Below are positions 1 through 7,900 of a stretch of DNA of 64,000 nucleotides, piece by piece. Positions within the stretch are counted from its first letter, which is position 1. Each line of letters opens with the position of its first letter. Source of the DNA: JAODBJ01 sp963782465 (GTDB lineage Bacteria; Actinomycetota; Acidimicrobiia; IMCC26256; PALSA-610); assembly GCA_963782465.1 (NCBI GenBank), contig CAWAJR010000007.1:186001-250000 (forward strand). Direction: 5' to 3'. The notes beneath the pieces are model-generated. The model did not search any database. It was not told where the DNA came from and saw only the letters and a program-made list of their open reading frames with translations. Both the position numbers and the translations under genes were made by a program.

Positions 1-1
1 C

Positions 2-421
2 ATCCCGTTCACGTCGTGCACGTCGTTCATCCTGCTGATGAGCTCGCTCACGATGGTGCTCGCCCTCGCGTCGATCCAGCGGGGCGACCACCGACGGTTC
101 CGCATCTGGATCCTCGCCACCGCGCTGTTCGGCCTCACGTTCGTCGGTGGCCAGGTCTACGAGTTCACCGAGTTCTACCGCGAGGGCCTGCACCTCTCGA
201 CCAACCTCTTCGGCACGACGTTCTTCACCCTTACCGGGCTGCACGGCGCGCACGTGACCGTCGGCATCATCTGGTTGCTGTCGCTCTACGGTCGGTCGGT
301 GAACGGCAAGCTGAAGACGGAGCAGTCGGAGGCCGTCGAGATCGCCGGTCTGTACTGGCACTTCGTCGACATCGTCTGGATCTTCATCTTCACGGCCATC
401 TACCTGGTGCCGGCGCACTGA
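2..421 (+). CDS. ctaE: Cytochrome c oxidase subunit III, 5' end cut by window edge
   Basis: This is the C-terminal part (139 residues visible) of heme-copper oxidase subunit III, an integral membrane subunit of the terminal aa3/caa3 oxidase. The reading frame is open from base 2, so the start lies outside the window. Visible marks are a helix followed by VGGQVYEF, the family motif FFTLTGLHGAHV, and a last helix starting GLYWHFVDIVWIF, all typical of subunit III C-terminal helices. Subunit IV follows 12 bases downstream and CtaG after that, the usual actinobacterial oxidase order. Subunits I and II are presumably just upstream. Confidence 0.95.
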   Translation: MPFTSCTSFILLMSSLTMVLALASIQRGDHRRFRIWILATALFGLTFVGGQVYEFTEFYREGLHLSTNLFGTTFFTLTGLHGAHVTVGIIWLLSLYGRSVNGKLKTEQSEAVEIAGLYWHFVDIVWIFIFTAIYLVPAH

Positions 422-433
422 CCCGGGGGAGCA

Positions 434-850
434 ATGACTGACGAGCATGAGGCACCAGCCGAAGCAGCGGGGGCGCTGATGACGCGCGAGGCGGAGCACA
501 CCGCACTCGCGCACCATCCCGAACAACTCCCGATGCTGCCCGGCGAGTTGCGGCCGCACCCCACGCCTCGTCAGTACGTGCTCATCGCCGTCGTCCTGGT
601 GATCATCACCGGTTTCGAGGTCGGCGCGTCCTACCTCGACGGCGACGTCAACTCGAACCTGCTGATCGCAGTGCTCGCGATCTTGGCCGCGATCAAGTTC
701 GTGCTCGTCGTGTCGTGGTACATGCACCTCCGCACCGACTTGAAGATCTTCCGCCGGATGTTCATCGGCGGGTTGCTCCTCGCCGGCACCGTCTTCATCA
801 TCGCGTTCACCACCCTGCACGGCTTCAACACCGGAAAGAACGCGCGCTAG
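434..850 (+). CDS. Cytochrome c oxidase subunit IV, prokaryotic type
   Basis: A 138-residue small membrane protein of the prokaryotic COX4 family, an accessory subunit of the aa3/caa3 oxidase. A hydrophilic N-terminus of about 55 residues is followed by three hydrophobic helices. The stretch VVSWYMHLRTD between helices 2 and 3 is characteristic of the family (a YMHL motif before a polar turn). The gene sits between subunit III and a CtaG-type assembly factor, and a GGGGGAG ribosome site at about 424 precedes the ATG. The function follows from family and context; residues for catalysis are not expected in this subunit. Confidence 0.9.
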   Translation: MTDEHEAPAEAAGALMTREAEHTALAHHPEQLPMLPGELRPHPTPRQYVLIAVVLVIITGFEVGASYLDGDVNSNLLIAVLAILAAIKFVLVVSWYMHLRTDLKIFRRMFIGGLLLAGTVFIIAFTTLHGFNTGKNAR

Positions 851-852
851 CG

Positions 853-1722
853 ATGCTCGCCGCACACGTCGCGTTCCCCGGCTGGGAGCCGCACCCCGAC
901 GTGTGGCTCGTCGTCGGCATGATCGTTGCCGGCTACGCGACGGCGATCATCCGGCTCGGGCCGCAGCATTCCCTTCCCGGCCGGGCTGTCGTCACGCGCT
1001 TCCAGGTCGTGTGCTTCGGCGCCGGCGCGCTGGCGCTGCTCATCGCCAGCGACTACCCGATCCACGACGTCGGCGAGCGCTACCTGTTCTCCGTGCACAT
1101 GGTGCAGCACATGGCGTATTCACTCATCGCCGCGCCGCTGCTCCTCATCGGCACGCCCACCTGGCTCGCGCGCACGTTGCTGTCGTCGCCGTCGGTGTTG
1201 CGCGTCACGCGCTGGATGTGCCGGCTCATCCCGGCCACGTTGATCTTCAACTTCGTGATGATCTTCATCCACATCCCGGTGGTGGTGAACGCGTCGCTGC
1301 ACAACGGGCTCATCCACTTCCTGATCCACGCACTCGTCCTCGTGTCGTCCCTGATCGTGTGGATGCCGCTCTTGAGCCCGTTGCCGGAAGTACCTCGCTT
1401 CCACCCGCTGGTGCGGATGCTGTTCCTCTTCCTGCAATCGGTCGTGCCGACGGTGCCGGCCTCGTTCCTGACCTTCGGCGACCACCCGCTCTACCACTTC
1501 TACGAGACCGTGCCCCGGCTCTGGAACATCAGCGCGCTCGACGACATGCAGTACGCGGGGTTGATCATGAAGATCGGGGGCGGCGTCGTATTGTGGGTCG
1601 TCATCGCGATCGTCTTCTTCCGCTGGTACGACGACGAAGAAGCCCGCGGGGGTTCCACCCGCAGGGAAACGCGTGACCTCGACCGCGAACTACGCGAACT
1701 CATGGGGTTGACCGAACGATGA
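853..1722 (+). CDS. ctaG: CtaG/caa3-type cytochrome oxidase assembly factor
   Basis: A 289-residue polytopic membrane protein of the caa3_CtaG family, implicated in copper delivery or assembly of caa3 oxidase. This family is distinct from the Cox11 proteins that share the name CtaG. Six or more hydrophobic helices are visible. The family hallmark is the His/Met-rich stretch after helix 2, HMVQHMAYS, with a second HIPVV...H cluster and DHPLYHFYE further on; these are plausible copper ligands. The ATG at 853, two bases after the subunit IV stop, is chosen over upstream in-frame starts that would overlap subunit IV deeply. Its stop overlaps the next start (ATGA). Confidence 0.88.
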   Translation: MLAAHVAFPGWEPHPDVWLVVGMIVAGYATAIIRLGPQHSLPGRAVVTRFQVVCFGAGALALLIASDYPIHDVGERYLFSVHMVQHMAYSLIAAPLLLIGTPTWLARTLLSSPSVLRVTRWMCRLIPATLIFNFVMIFIHIPVVVNASLHNGLIHFLIHALVLVSSLIVWMPLLSPLPEVPRFHPLVRMLFLFLQSVVPTVPASFLTFGDHPLYHFYETVPRLWNISALDDMQYAGLIMKIGGGVVLWVVIAIVFFRWYDDEEARGGSTRRETRDLDRELRELMGLTER

Positions 1723-2495
1723 GCACCGAAGACGAGACGACGACGTCAGGTACGGGGCCCGAGGTGGCCGAGCCCGTCCCGCCGTCCGAAACCGAAGCGA
1801 ACGTCGCGACACCGCCGGGCAACGCACACCCGTACCGCGAGCGTTACGTGCTGCCGTTCGTGTTCCCGCTGATGATCGTCATCGGGGTCATCTTCTACAT
1901 CCTCAACGTTTCGCGCCTGTTCCTCGCGACGAAAGGCACCACCGCGCTCGTGATCGCGTCGGTGATCACCGCCCTGATCCTCTTCGGTGGTGCCGCGCTT
2001 TCATCGGCACCGAAGATGCGCAGCTCCTCGCTCGGCATCATCCTCGTCGGCGCGCTCGTTGTGCTCGGCTTCGGCGGGTTCGCCGTGATCGGCCACTCCG
2101 AGGAGCACAAGGCGGCCAAGATCGTGCTCGGGCCCCCGACCGACAGCATGGAAATCACCGTTCCGGCCGGCCAGCTCGCGTTCTCGGCCAACAAGAAACA
2201 GGTGGCCTACAACGCGGCCGGTCCGTACAGCGTCGTGCAGGTGAGCTACCACGACGCAGGCGCCGCGCAGCACACGTTGCAGTTCGACGATCCGACCGTG
2301 GTCTGGTCGTTGCTCGAGATCAACAACGCGGGCGAGACGAAAGTCGAAGACGCCGGCTTCCCGAAGGCGGGCACCTACACGTACTTCTGCACCATCCCCG
2401 GTCACCGGGCCGCGGGTATGCAAGGCAGCGTCACCGTCACCGCGGCCGTGAAGCCGGCGAAGGTCGCCGCGAGCAAGACGACGCCCAGTAGCTGA
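1719..2495 (+). CDS. Membrane-anchored cupredoxin-domain protein
   Basis: This 258-residue protein has an acidic, Pro/Thr-rich N-terminus (about 1-45), three hydrophobic helices (about 47-135), and a C-terminal exported cupredoxin domain. The domain ends with FCTIPGHRAAGMQG, a blue-copper C-x4-H-x4-M ligand set, with a further candidate His near HTLQF. It resembles plastocyanin or subunit II-like copper domains, but no CuA motif (C-x3-C) is present, so one type 1 copper is expected. It overlaps CtaG by 4 bases, so it belongs to the oxidase operon. A role in electron transfer to, or copper loading of, the oxidase is inference. Confidence 0.82.
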   Translation: MSTEDETTTSGTGPEVAEPVPPSETEANVATPPGNAHPYRERYVLPFVFPLMIVIGVIFYILNVSRLFLATKGTTALVIASVITALILFGGAALSSAPKMRSSSLGIILVGALVVLGFGGFAVIGHSEEHKAAKIVLGPPTDSMEITVPAGQLAFSANKKQVAYNAAGPYSVVQVSYHDAGAAQHTLQFDDPTVVWSLLEINNAGETKVEDAGFPKAGTYTYFCTIPGHRAAGMQGSVTVTAAVKPAKVAASKTTPSS

Positions 2496-2502
2496 GCCGT
2501 CG

Positions 2503-3381
2503 TCAGGGCGTGCGGACCGTCAGCGCGTTCGAGCGGGCTTCCATCACCGCGGGGAGCGGGCCGACCCGTTCGCCGTCGGCATAGACATCCATCGCGACGG
2601 ACTGGTCTCGCGACGCAATCGTGACCTTCGCGCCGCGGTACACGTGAACCGCGGGGTGCGTCACGTGCGTACCGCGGAAGACGCGCGGGAAGGTGCGCAG
2701 CAGCGTGAACGGCGACATCTGCCCGACCACGGTGACGTCGAGCATGCCGTCGTCCATGCGCGCGCCCGGCGTGATCTTCATCCCGCCCGCGTAGGCCGGC
2801 CCGTTGCCGACCGCGACCAGCCACGCATCGACGTCGAAGGTGTTGTCGTCGATGGTGACGCGAAACGGGTGCGGTCGGTACACCGCGAGCGTGCGGAACA
2901 CCGCCGCGACGTAAAGGGTCGTGCCGCGCAACCGGGTGACGGTGTTCGCCCAACGGTTCGCTTCGGCGTCGAAACCGGTTGCCGTGACGCACGTGTACCA
3001 CCGGTCGTTCACCCGGCCGAGGTCGACCACCTGATCGCGGCCGTGCTCCAGCGCGTCGATCGCCCGGAGCGGGTGGCGCACGTCGTAGCCGAGGACCCGG
3101 GCAAAGTCGTTCCCCGCGCCCGTCGGGATGATGGCAAGACGCCGGCCGAGATCGGCAGCCACTCCCGCGACCTCGCTCACGACACCGTCACCGCCGCACG
3201 CGACGAGATCGCACCCGGCATCGGCCGCGTCGCGGGCAAGGCGGGCCGGCTCGCCCGGCGCCTTCGAGACCTCGACCGTCGCGTCGGTCCCCGCCTCGTC
3301 GAGCGCCGCCGTGAGATCGGGGAGCAAGCGCTGCGTGCGCCCCCGCCCCGCCGCCGGGTTCACGATCACACGCCAGCTCAT
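2503..3381 (-). CDS. Diacylglycerol kinase-like lipid kinase (DagK/YegS/LCB5 family)
   Basis: A 292-residue cytoplasmic lipid kinase of the DAGK catalytic family. The N-terminal IVNPAAGRG nucleotide-binding motif and the GGDGVVSEV signature (GGDGT/V type) are at residues 6-14 and about 63-71, followed by IPTGAGNDFAR. Length matches the family. The substrate (diacylglycerol, phosphatidylglycerol or another lipid) cannot be read from sequence. The gene is convergent with the cupredoxin gene (7-base gap) and stands alone. Its start lies next to the repeat block before uppS. Confidence 0.9.
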   Translation of the reverse strand: MSWRVIVNPAAGRGRTQRLLPDLTAALDEAGTDATVEVSKAPGEPARLARDAADAGCDLVACGGDGVVSEVAGVAADLGRRLAIIPTGAGNDFARVLGYDVRHPLRAIDALEHGRDQVVDLGRVNDRWYTCVTATGFDAEANRWANTVTRLRGTTLYVAAVFRTLAVYRPHPFRVTIDDNTFDVDAWLVAVGNGPAYAGGMKITPGARMDDGMLDVTVVGQMSPFTLLRTFPRVFRGTHVTHPAVHVYRGAKVTIASRDQSVAMDVYADGERVGPLPAVMEARSNALTVRTP

Positions 3382-3406
3382 TGCGCCGGGAGACTACCGA
3401 ACTGTC

Positions 3407-3752
3407 TCGCTCGCTCGGTCGGGGCACGGGCCAGGGCCCGCACCCCTTCGTCGCTTGCTGGCGAGTTCGCTCGCTGCGCTCACTCACCGCTCTGTTTCGC
3501 TCGCTCGGTCGGGGCACGGGCCAGGGCGCGCACCCCTTCGTCGCTTGCTGGCGAGTTCGCTCGCTGCGCTCACTCTCTGTTGTCTCGCTCGCTCACTGCT
3601 CCTCCTCCGTCGTCGCGGGCGTTCGCTCGCTGGCGAGTTCGCTCGCTGCGCTCGTTCACCGCATCTTGACTCGTCGCATGGTTTCGCTCGCTCGGTCGGG
3701 GCACGGGCCAGGGGCGCGCACCCCTTCGTCGCTTGCCGGCGAGTTCGGGCTC
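3407..3752 (+). repeat. Tandem direct repeat block, 3 full units and 1 degenerate unit
   Basis: The gap between the lipid kinase and uppS has no gene. It holds nearly identical units of about 80 bases starting at 3407 and 3497 (period 90), a degenerate unit at about 3585, and another good unit at 3684-3752. The shared core runs from TCGCTCGCTCGGTCGGGGCA to a GCGAG-TTCG-CTCGC hairpin (for example 3461-3474) with a TTCG tetraloop. Units 1 and 2 differ by about one base in 80, so the duplication is recent or homogenised. There is no terminal inverted repeat, no ORF with codon bias and no CRISPR-like spacing. Confidence 0.85.
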
Positions 3753-3821
3753 TTCAAGGTTTCGTCGAGATGGGTGCCGGGGGCACCGGCGCAGCGCCGC
3801 TCGCCGGTAGCGTGCCGGGCC

Positions 3822-4541
3822 GTGCCCGACCTTGATCTTGCCCGTCTTCCGGCTCACGTCGCGATCGTGATGGACGGGAACGGCCGATGGGCACAGCAAC
3901 GTGGCCTCAAACGCACGGAAGGTCATGCGGCCGGGGAGGAGGCGCTCTTCGACACCGTCGACGGTGCGCTCGACATCGGCCTGAAGTGGTTGACGGTGTT
4001 CGCGTTCTCCACCGAGAACTGGCGCCGGCCGATCGACGAAGTGCGTTTCCTCATGGCGTTCAACGAACGCCTGCTCCTGAACCGACGTGACGACCTCCAC
4101 CGTCGGGGAGTGCGGGTGCGGTTCATCGGGCGCCGCCGCGGTCGGGTACCGGCCCGAGTGCGCCGCCGGATCGAAGAAACCGAAGCGCTGACTCATGGAA
4201 ACCGGCGCATGACACTCACCTTCGCGTTCAACTACGGCGGTCGCGCCGAGCTGGTCGACGCCGCGAAGTCGATCGCCCGGGCCGCCAAGGAAGGGTCGCT
4301 CGATCCCGAAAAGATCGACGATCGGGTCCTGGCCCGCCATCTGTACGCGTCCGACATGCCCGACCCCGACCTGCTCGTGCGCACATCGGGGGAGTTCCGG
4401 ATCTCCAACTTCTTGCTCTGGGAACTCGCCTACGCCGAACTCGTCTTCACCGACGTGTTGTGGCCCGACTTCCGCCAGGCGAATCTGTTCGACGCGATCG
4501 CCGAGTACCAGCGGCGTAACCGGCGGTTCGGGAGCGTGTGA
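3822..4541 (+). CDS. uppS: Isoprenyl transferase (undecaprenyl diphosphate synthase family)
   Basis: A 239-residue cis-prenyltransferase that condenses isopentenyl diphosphate onto an allylic diphosphate to make the polyprenyl carrier lipid for cell-wall synthesis. The signature HVAIVMDGNGRWAQQRG is at residues 12-28 (catalytic Asp in MDGN). FAFSTENWRRP follows, and the C-terminal DLLVRTSGEFRISNFLLW is the substrate-binding signature. The GTG at 3822 gives the family's usual length; longer in-frame starts would run into the repeat block. The actinobacterial homologues make decaprenyl or shorter cis-prenyl products, so chain length is uncertain. recO follows 67 bases downstream. Confidence 0.95.
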   Translation: MPDLDLARLPAHVAIVMDGNGRWAQQRGLKRTEGHAAGEEALFDTVDGALDIGLKWLTVFAFSTENWRRPIDEVRFLMAFNERLLLNRRDDLHRRGVRVRFIGRRRGRVPARVRRRIEETEALTHGNRRMTLTFAFNYGGRAELVDAAKSIARAAKEGSLDPEKIDDRVLARHLYASDMPDPDLLVRTSGEFRISNFLLWELAYAELVFTDVLWPDFRQANLFDAIAEYQRRNRRFGSV

Positions 4542-4608
4542 CGCAGCTCGACATCGTCGCCGGGAAGAAGCCGATCGCCACGGACTGAGCGGCGGTACAG
4601 TCGCCGGG

Positions 4609-5328
4609 GTGAGTGGGCTCTATCGCGACTCGGGTGTCGTGCTCCGCACGATCAAACTCGGCGAGGCCGATCGCATCGTCACCGTCTTCACGCAAGGTCA
4701 CGGCAAAGTCCGCGCGGTCGCGAAAGGTGTGCGCAAAACGAGCAGCAAGTTCGGTGCGCGGCTCGAGCCGACCAGTCACGTCGCGTTGCAGTGCTACCGC
4801 GGCCGCGAACTCGACGTCATCACCCAGGTGGAAACGATCGAAGCGAACCGGGTGCTGCGGGAGGGCTACGGCATCCTCACCCACGCGATCCCGATGCTCG
4901 AAGCGGTCGACCAGGTCGCGCAAGAACGCGAACCGAACCCGGCGCTGTTCCGCATGCTGACCGGCGCGTTGCGCACGCTGGCGACGAGCCGCAGCCGGGT
5001 CGTGACCCCGGCGTTCTTCTGGCGGCTTCTGTCGCTCGAAGGGTTCCACCCGCTGCTCGACGCGTGCGCCCGCTGCACCGAACCCGACGGGCCGCTCGTC
5101 GCCTTCGACGTCGAAGAAGGCGGGATGCTCTGCGCACCGTGCGCGCGCGGCGGTGGTCGCCCCGTGTCACCCGAGGCGCTCGACATGATGCGCCGCATGC
5201 TCGGTGGCGGCATCAATGGCCTGATCGCCGAACCGGCCGGGCCGGCCGTGGTGGAGGTCGAACGGCTCGTGGTGACCGTGCTCGAACACCACATCGAGCG
5301 CCGCCTCCGCTCCGCCACCCTGTTGTGA
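4609..5328 (+). CDS. recO: DNA repair protein RecO
   Basis: This 239-residue protein acts in RecFOR recombination by loading RecA on SSB-coated DNA. The N-terminal OB-fold begins YRDSGVVLRTIKLGEADRIV, a typical RecO start. A central helical region follows, then a four-Cys zinc site CARC ... CAPC at about residues 154-184. Length is normal. The GTG at 4609 is chosen because the family starts just before YRDSGVVL. The gene lies between uppS and glyS, a common actinobacterial neighbourhood. Confidence 0.95.
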   Translation: MSGLYRDSGVVLRTIKLGEADRIVTVFTQGHGKVRAVAKGVRKTSSKFGARLEPTSHVALQCYRGRELDVITQVETIEANRVLREGYGILTHAIPMLEAVDQVAQEREPNPALFRMLTGALRTLATSRSRVVTPAFFWRLLSLEGFHPLLDACARCTEPDGPLVAFDVEEGGMLCAPCARGGGRPVSPEALDMMRRMLGGGINGLIAEPAGPAVVEVERLVVTVLEHHIERRLRSATLL

Positions 5329-5384
5329 CTCGTTTTCGTGTAACCAAAGTGCGCTGAAGGGCACTTTGGCTTCATCAAAACGAG
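5329..5384 (+). terminator. Nested inverted repeats between recO and glyS
   Basis: Two inverted repeats are nested right after the recO stop. The outer arms CTCGTTTT (5329-5336) and AAAACGAG (5377-5384) enclose inner arms CCAAAGTGC (5344-5352) and GCACTTTGG (5361-5369). The inner stem has an 8-base loop. The structure is symmetrical and AT-richer than its surroundings. It could be a terminator for recO, an RNA structure in the glyS leader, or a protein-binding site. It has none of the long conserved elements of a T-box. Confidence 0.55.
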
Positions 5385-5410
5385 TTGGCGGGCCGGTAGG
5401 CTTGTCCCTT

Positions 5411-6724
5411 ATGGCCAATGCCAACCCGCTCGACAAGATCGTCAATCTCGCCAAACGCCGGGGTCTCGTCTTCCCGTCGTCGGAGGTGTACGGCGGGTTC
5501 CGTTCGACGTGGGACTACGGCCCGGTCGGCGTGCTGCTCAAGCGCAACGTCAAAGAAGCATGGTGGCGCGCAATGGTGCAGCTCCGCGACGACATCGTCG
5601 GGCTCGACGCCGCGATCCTCATGGCGCCCAAAGTGTGGGAGGCGAGCGGCCACGTCGCGACGTTCACCGACCCGCTCGTCGACTGCAAGGTGTGCAACGA
5701 ACGCTTCCGGGCCGACCAGTTGCCGGCATCCGGCGCCTGCCCGAATTGCGGCTCGAAGGATTCCTTCACCGACGCCCGCCAGTTCAACTTGATGTTCAAG
5801 ACGTTCGTCGGCCCGGTGGAAGACGACGCGTCGGTCGCGTACCTGCGGCCCGAAACCGCGCAGGGCATTTTCGTGAACTTCAAGAACGTGCAGACGACGA
5901 TGCGGCGCAAACCGCCGTTCGGGATCGCGCAGATCGGCAAGTCGTTCCGCAACGAGATCACGCCGGGCAACTTCACCTACCGCACGCGTGAGTTCGAACA
6001 GATGGAGATGGAGTTTTTCGTGCCGCCCGGCGAAGGTGACCGCTGGTTCGAGTACTGGTGCCAGGAACGGTTCCGCTGGTACACCGACTACGGCATCCCC
6101 GAATCGATGTTGCGCTTGCGGCCGCACGATCCCGAGGAATTGTCGCACTACTCCGCCGGCACCGCCGACGTGGAGTTCGAGTACCCGTGGGGGTGGGGTG
6201 AGCTCGAAGGCATCGCGAACCGCACCGACTACGACCTTACGCAGCACGCGAAGTTCTCCGGCGAAGACCTCACCTACTACGACCAGGAAACCGGCACGCA
6301 CTACGTGCCGCACGTGATCGAGCCTGCTGCCGGCGCCGATCGGGCCACCCTCGCGTTCTTGCTCGCTGCGTACGACGAGGAAGAAGTGAAGGGGGAGAAG
6401 CGCACCGTGCTTCGTCTCGATCGTCGTCTCGCCCCGTACAAGGCGGCGGTGCTGCCGTTGTCGCGCAACGAGAAACTCACGCCGACGGCGCGCGAGGTCG
6501 CGGCCAAGCTACGGCCCGAATTCCAGATCGACTACGACGACGCGAGCAGCATCGGCCGCCGTTACCGTCGCCACGACGAAATCGGAACGCCGTACTGCGT
6601 GACGATCGACTTCGAGTCGGTCGACGACCAGGCGGTTACCGTGCGCGAACGCGACTCGATGGAGCAGGAGCGGGTCGCGATCGCGGAGCTCGTCGACCAT
6701 CTCCGCGCCAGGCTCGCCGGGTGA
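5411..6724 (+). CDS. glyS: Glycyl-tRNA synthetase, single-subunit class II
   Basis: A 437-residue homodimeric class II glycyl-tRNA synthetase that charges tRNA-Gly. Motifs include SSEVYGGFRSTWDYGPVG near the N-terminus, LRPETAQGIFVNFKN, FGIAQIGKSFRNEI (class II motif 2 region), and an anticodon-binding domain at the C-terminus. A Cys4 zinc-knuckle-like insert (CKVCNERF ... CPNC) is at about residues 95-117. The ATG at 5411 is chosen over an upstream TTG that would sit inside the inverted repeat. Length fits the bacterial alpha2 type. Its stop overlaps the next start (GTGA). Confidence 0.95.
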   Translation: MANANPLDKIVNLAKRRGLVFPSSEVYGGFRSTWDYGPVGVLLKRNVKEAWWRAMVQLRDDIVGLDAAILMAPKVWEASGHVATFTDPLVDCKVCNERFRADQLPASGACPNCGSKDSFTDARQFNLMFKTFVGPVEDDASVAYLRPETAQGIFVNFKNVQTTMRRKPPFGIAQIGKSFRNEITPGNFTYRTREFEQMEMEFFVPPGEGDRWFEYWCQERFRWYTDYGIPESMLRLRPHDPEELSHYSAGTADVEFEYPWGWGELEGIANRTDYDLTQHAKFSGEDLTYYDQETGTHYVPHVIEPAAGADRATLAFLLAAYDEEEVKGEKRTVLRLDRRLAPYKAAVLPLSRNEKLTPTAREVAAKLRPEFQIDYDDASSIGRRYRRHDEIGTPYCVTIDFESVDDQAVTVRERDSMEQERVAIAELVDHLRARLAG

Positions 6725-7791
6725 CCGACCGTCCCATGACTGACGACTACTACGAGTTGCTCGGCGTCGAACCCGAGGCGACCACCGACGAGATCCGCGA
6801 CAAGTACCGCGCCCGGCGCGGCGAACTCGCCGAGAAGAGCGGCGAAGCGGCGCGCGACGAAATGGCGCAGCTGAACCGCGCGTGGAACGTGATCTCCGAC
6901 CCGTACCAGCGCGGGCGCTACGACGCCCAACGCGAGTCGGTCACCGACACGAACGGCATCGACGACGTCGAGGTGGTCGACGAGGAACCCGCGCCCACCG
7001 CGCCGCGCAAGCGAGGCTTGTTCGCCCCGCCCCCGGAACGGGGCGGAATCAAACCCGCCGCACCGACCATCACGCTGCCGAGCGGCATGCAGCTCGCGCC
7101 GACCCGGCCGCGCCTCACTGCTATGGCCATCGACCTGTTCGTCGTCGCGGTGATCTTCTTCGGCGGCGTGTACGGCGCCGGCGCCGCCTACATCAATCAC
7201 ACCTACCCGGCCAAGGTGCACCAGCTCAACTCGCTGCGCGACCAGCGCGACGCCGCGACGACGAAGGAGAACGACCTCTCCAAGTCGGCAAAGACCGCGA
7301 AGGATCGTGTCACGACATTGCAAGACAGCCATGCGAGCGCGGCGCAGATCGCCGCCGCGAACACGGCGGCCAAGACCGCGCAAACGAAGGTCGACGCACA
7401 GACCAAGGTGGTCGACGACCTCACGTCCCGGTACAACAGCATCCAGTCCGATCTCGCCCCGACGCAGTTGTTCATCGTCGAGCTCTCGATGCTGGTCGGC
7501 GCGCTCTACCTGATCGTGCCGAGTGCGCGAACCGGCCAGACGCTCGGAAAGCGGCTCCAGCACGTCAAGGTCGTCCGCGTCGACGGTTCTCCGCTCGGGT
7601 GGTCGGGTGCGTTCGCCCGCTACGGGCTGCTCGTGATCGCCACCGACGTGTTGTCGTTCCTCCTCGCCCAACTCGCCGGCGTGATCGTGATCATCGCCAT
7701 CATCGGTTGGGTCCGGAACCCGCGGCGCCAAGGCATGCACGACCGCATCGCCAAAACCGTCGTGGTCGACACCTCCGCCGCCGAAACCTGA
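6721..7791 (+). CDS. Degenerate J-domain / coiled coil / RDD membrane protein
   Basis: This 356-residue protein starts with a J-like domain (YYELLGVEPEATTDEIRDKY, about residues 9-65), but the HPD tripeptide needed to stimulate Hsp70 is absent. A polar linker and an RDD-type membrane domain follow: a helix at about 135-155, then a predicted extracytoplasmic helical segment rich in Ala/Lys/Asp (about 165-240), then further helices with the RDD-like TLGKRLQHVKVV. It overlaps glyS by 4 bases. An alternative ATG start at 6736 is equally possible. Function is unknown; the J-like domain may act only as a protein-binding module. Confidence 0.8.
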   Translation: MTDRPMTDDYYELLGVEPEATTDEIRDKYRARRGELAEKSGEAARDEMAQLNRAWNVISDPYQRGRYDAQRESVTDTNGIDDVEVVDEEPAPTAPRKRGLFAPPPERGGIKPAAPTITLPSGMQLAPTRPRLTAMAIDLFVVAVIFFGGVYGAGAAYINHTYPAKVHQLNSLRDQRDAATTKENDLSKSAKTAKDRVTTLQDSHASAAQIAAANTAAKTAQTKVDAQTKVVDDLTSRYNSIQSDLAPTQLFIVELSMLVGALYLIVPSARTGQTLGKRLQHVKVVRVDGSPLGWSGAFARYGLLVIATDVLSFLLAQLAGVIVIIAIIGWVRNPRRQGMHDRIAKTVVVDTSAAET

Positions 7792-7900
7792 GCCCGGCGG
7801 CGAGGGTCTCATCGTGCGCTCATCATCGGTTTCTGACGGCTTTCACGACGAAGCCGCTCGGTAGGCTGCATCCCGTACATCGCCATTTCCGGAGGTCGGT

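Noticed and set aside
3407..3752. CRISPR array
   Set aside because: Units are about 80 bases, adjoining and nearly identical throughout, without short repeats separated by unique spacers, and no cas genes are near.
4538..4588. A 16-codon frame (VTQLDIVAGKKPIATD) right after uppS
   Set aside because: Too short, with no ribosome site or family match. It may be chance or a relic.
5329..5410. T-box or other riboswitch upstream of glyS
   Set aside because: No T-box core sequence or specifier loop; the leader is only about 80 bases with two simple stems.
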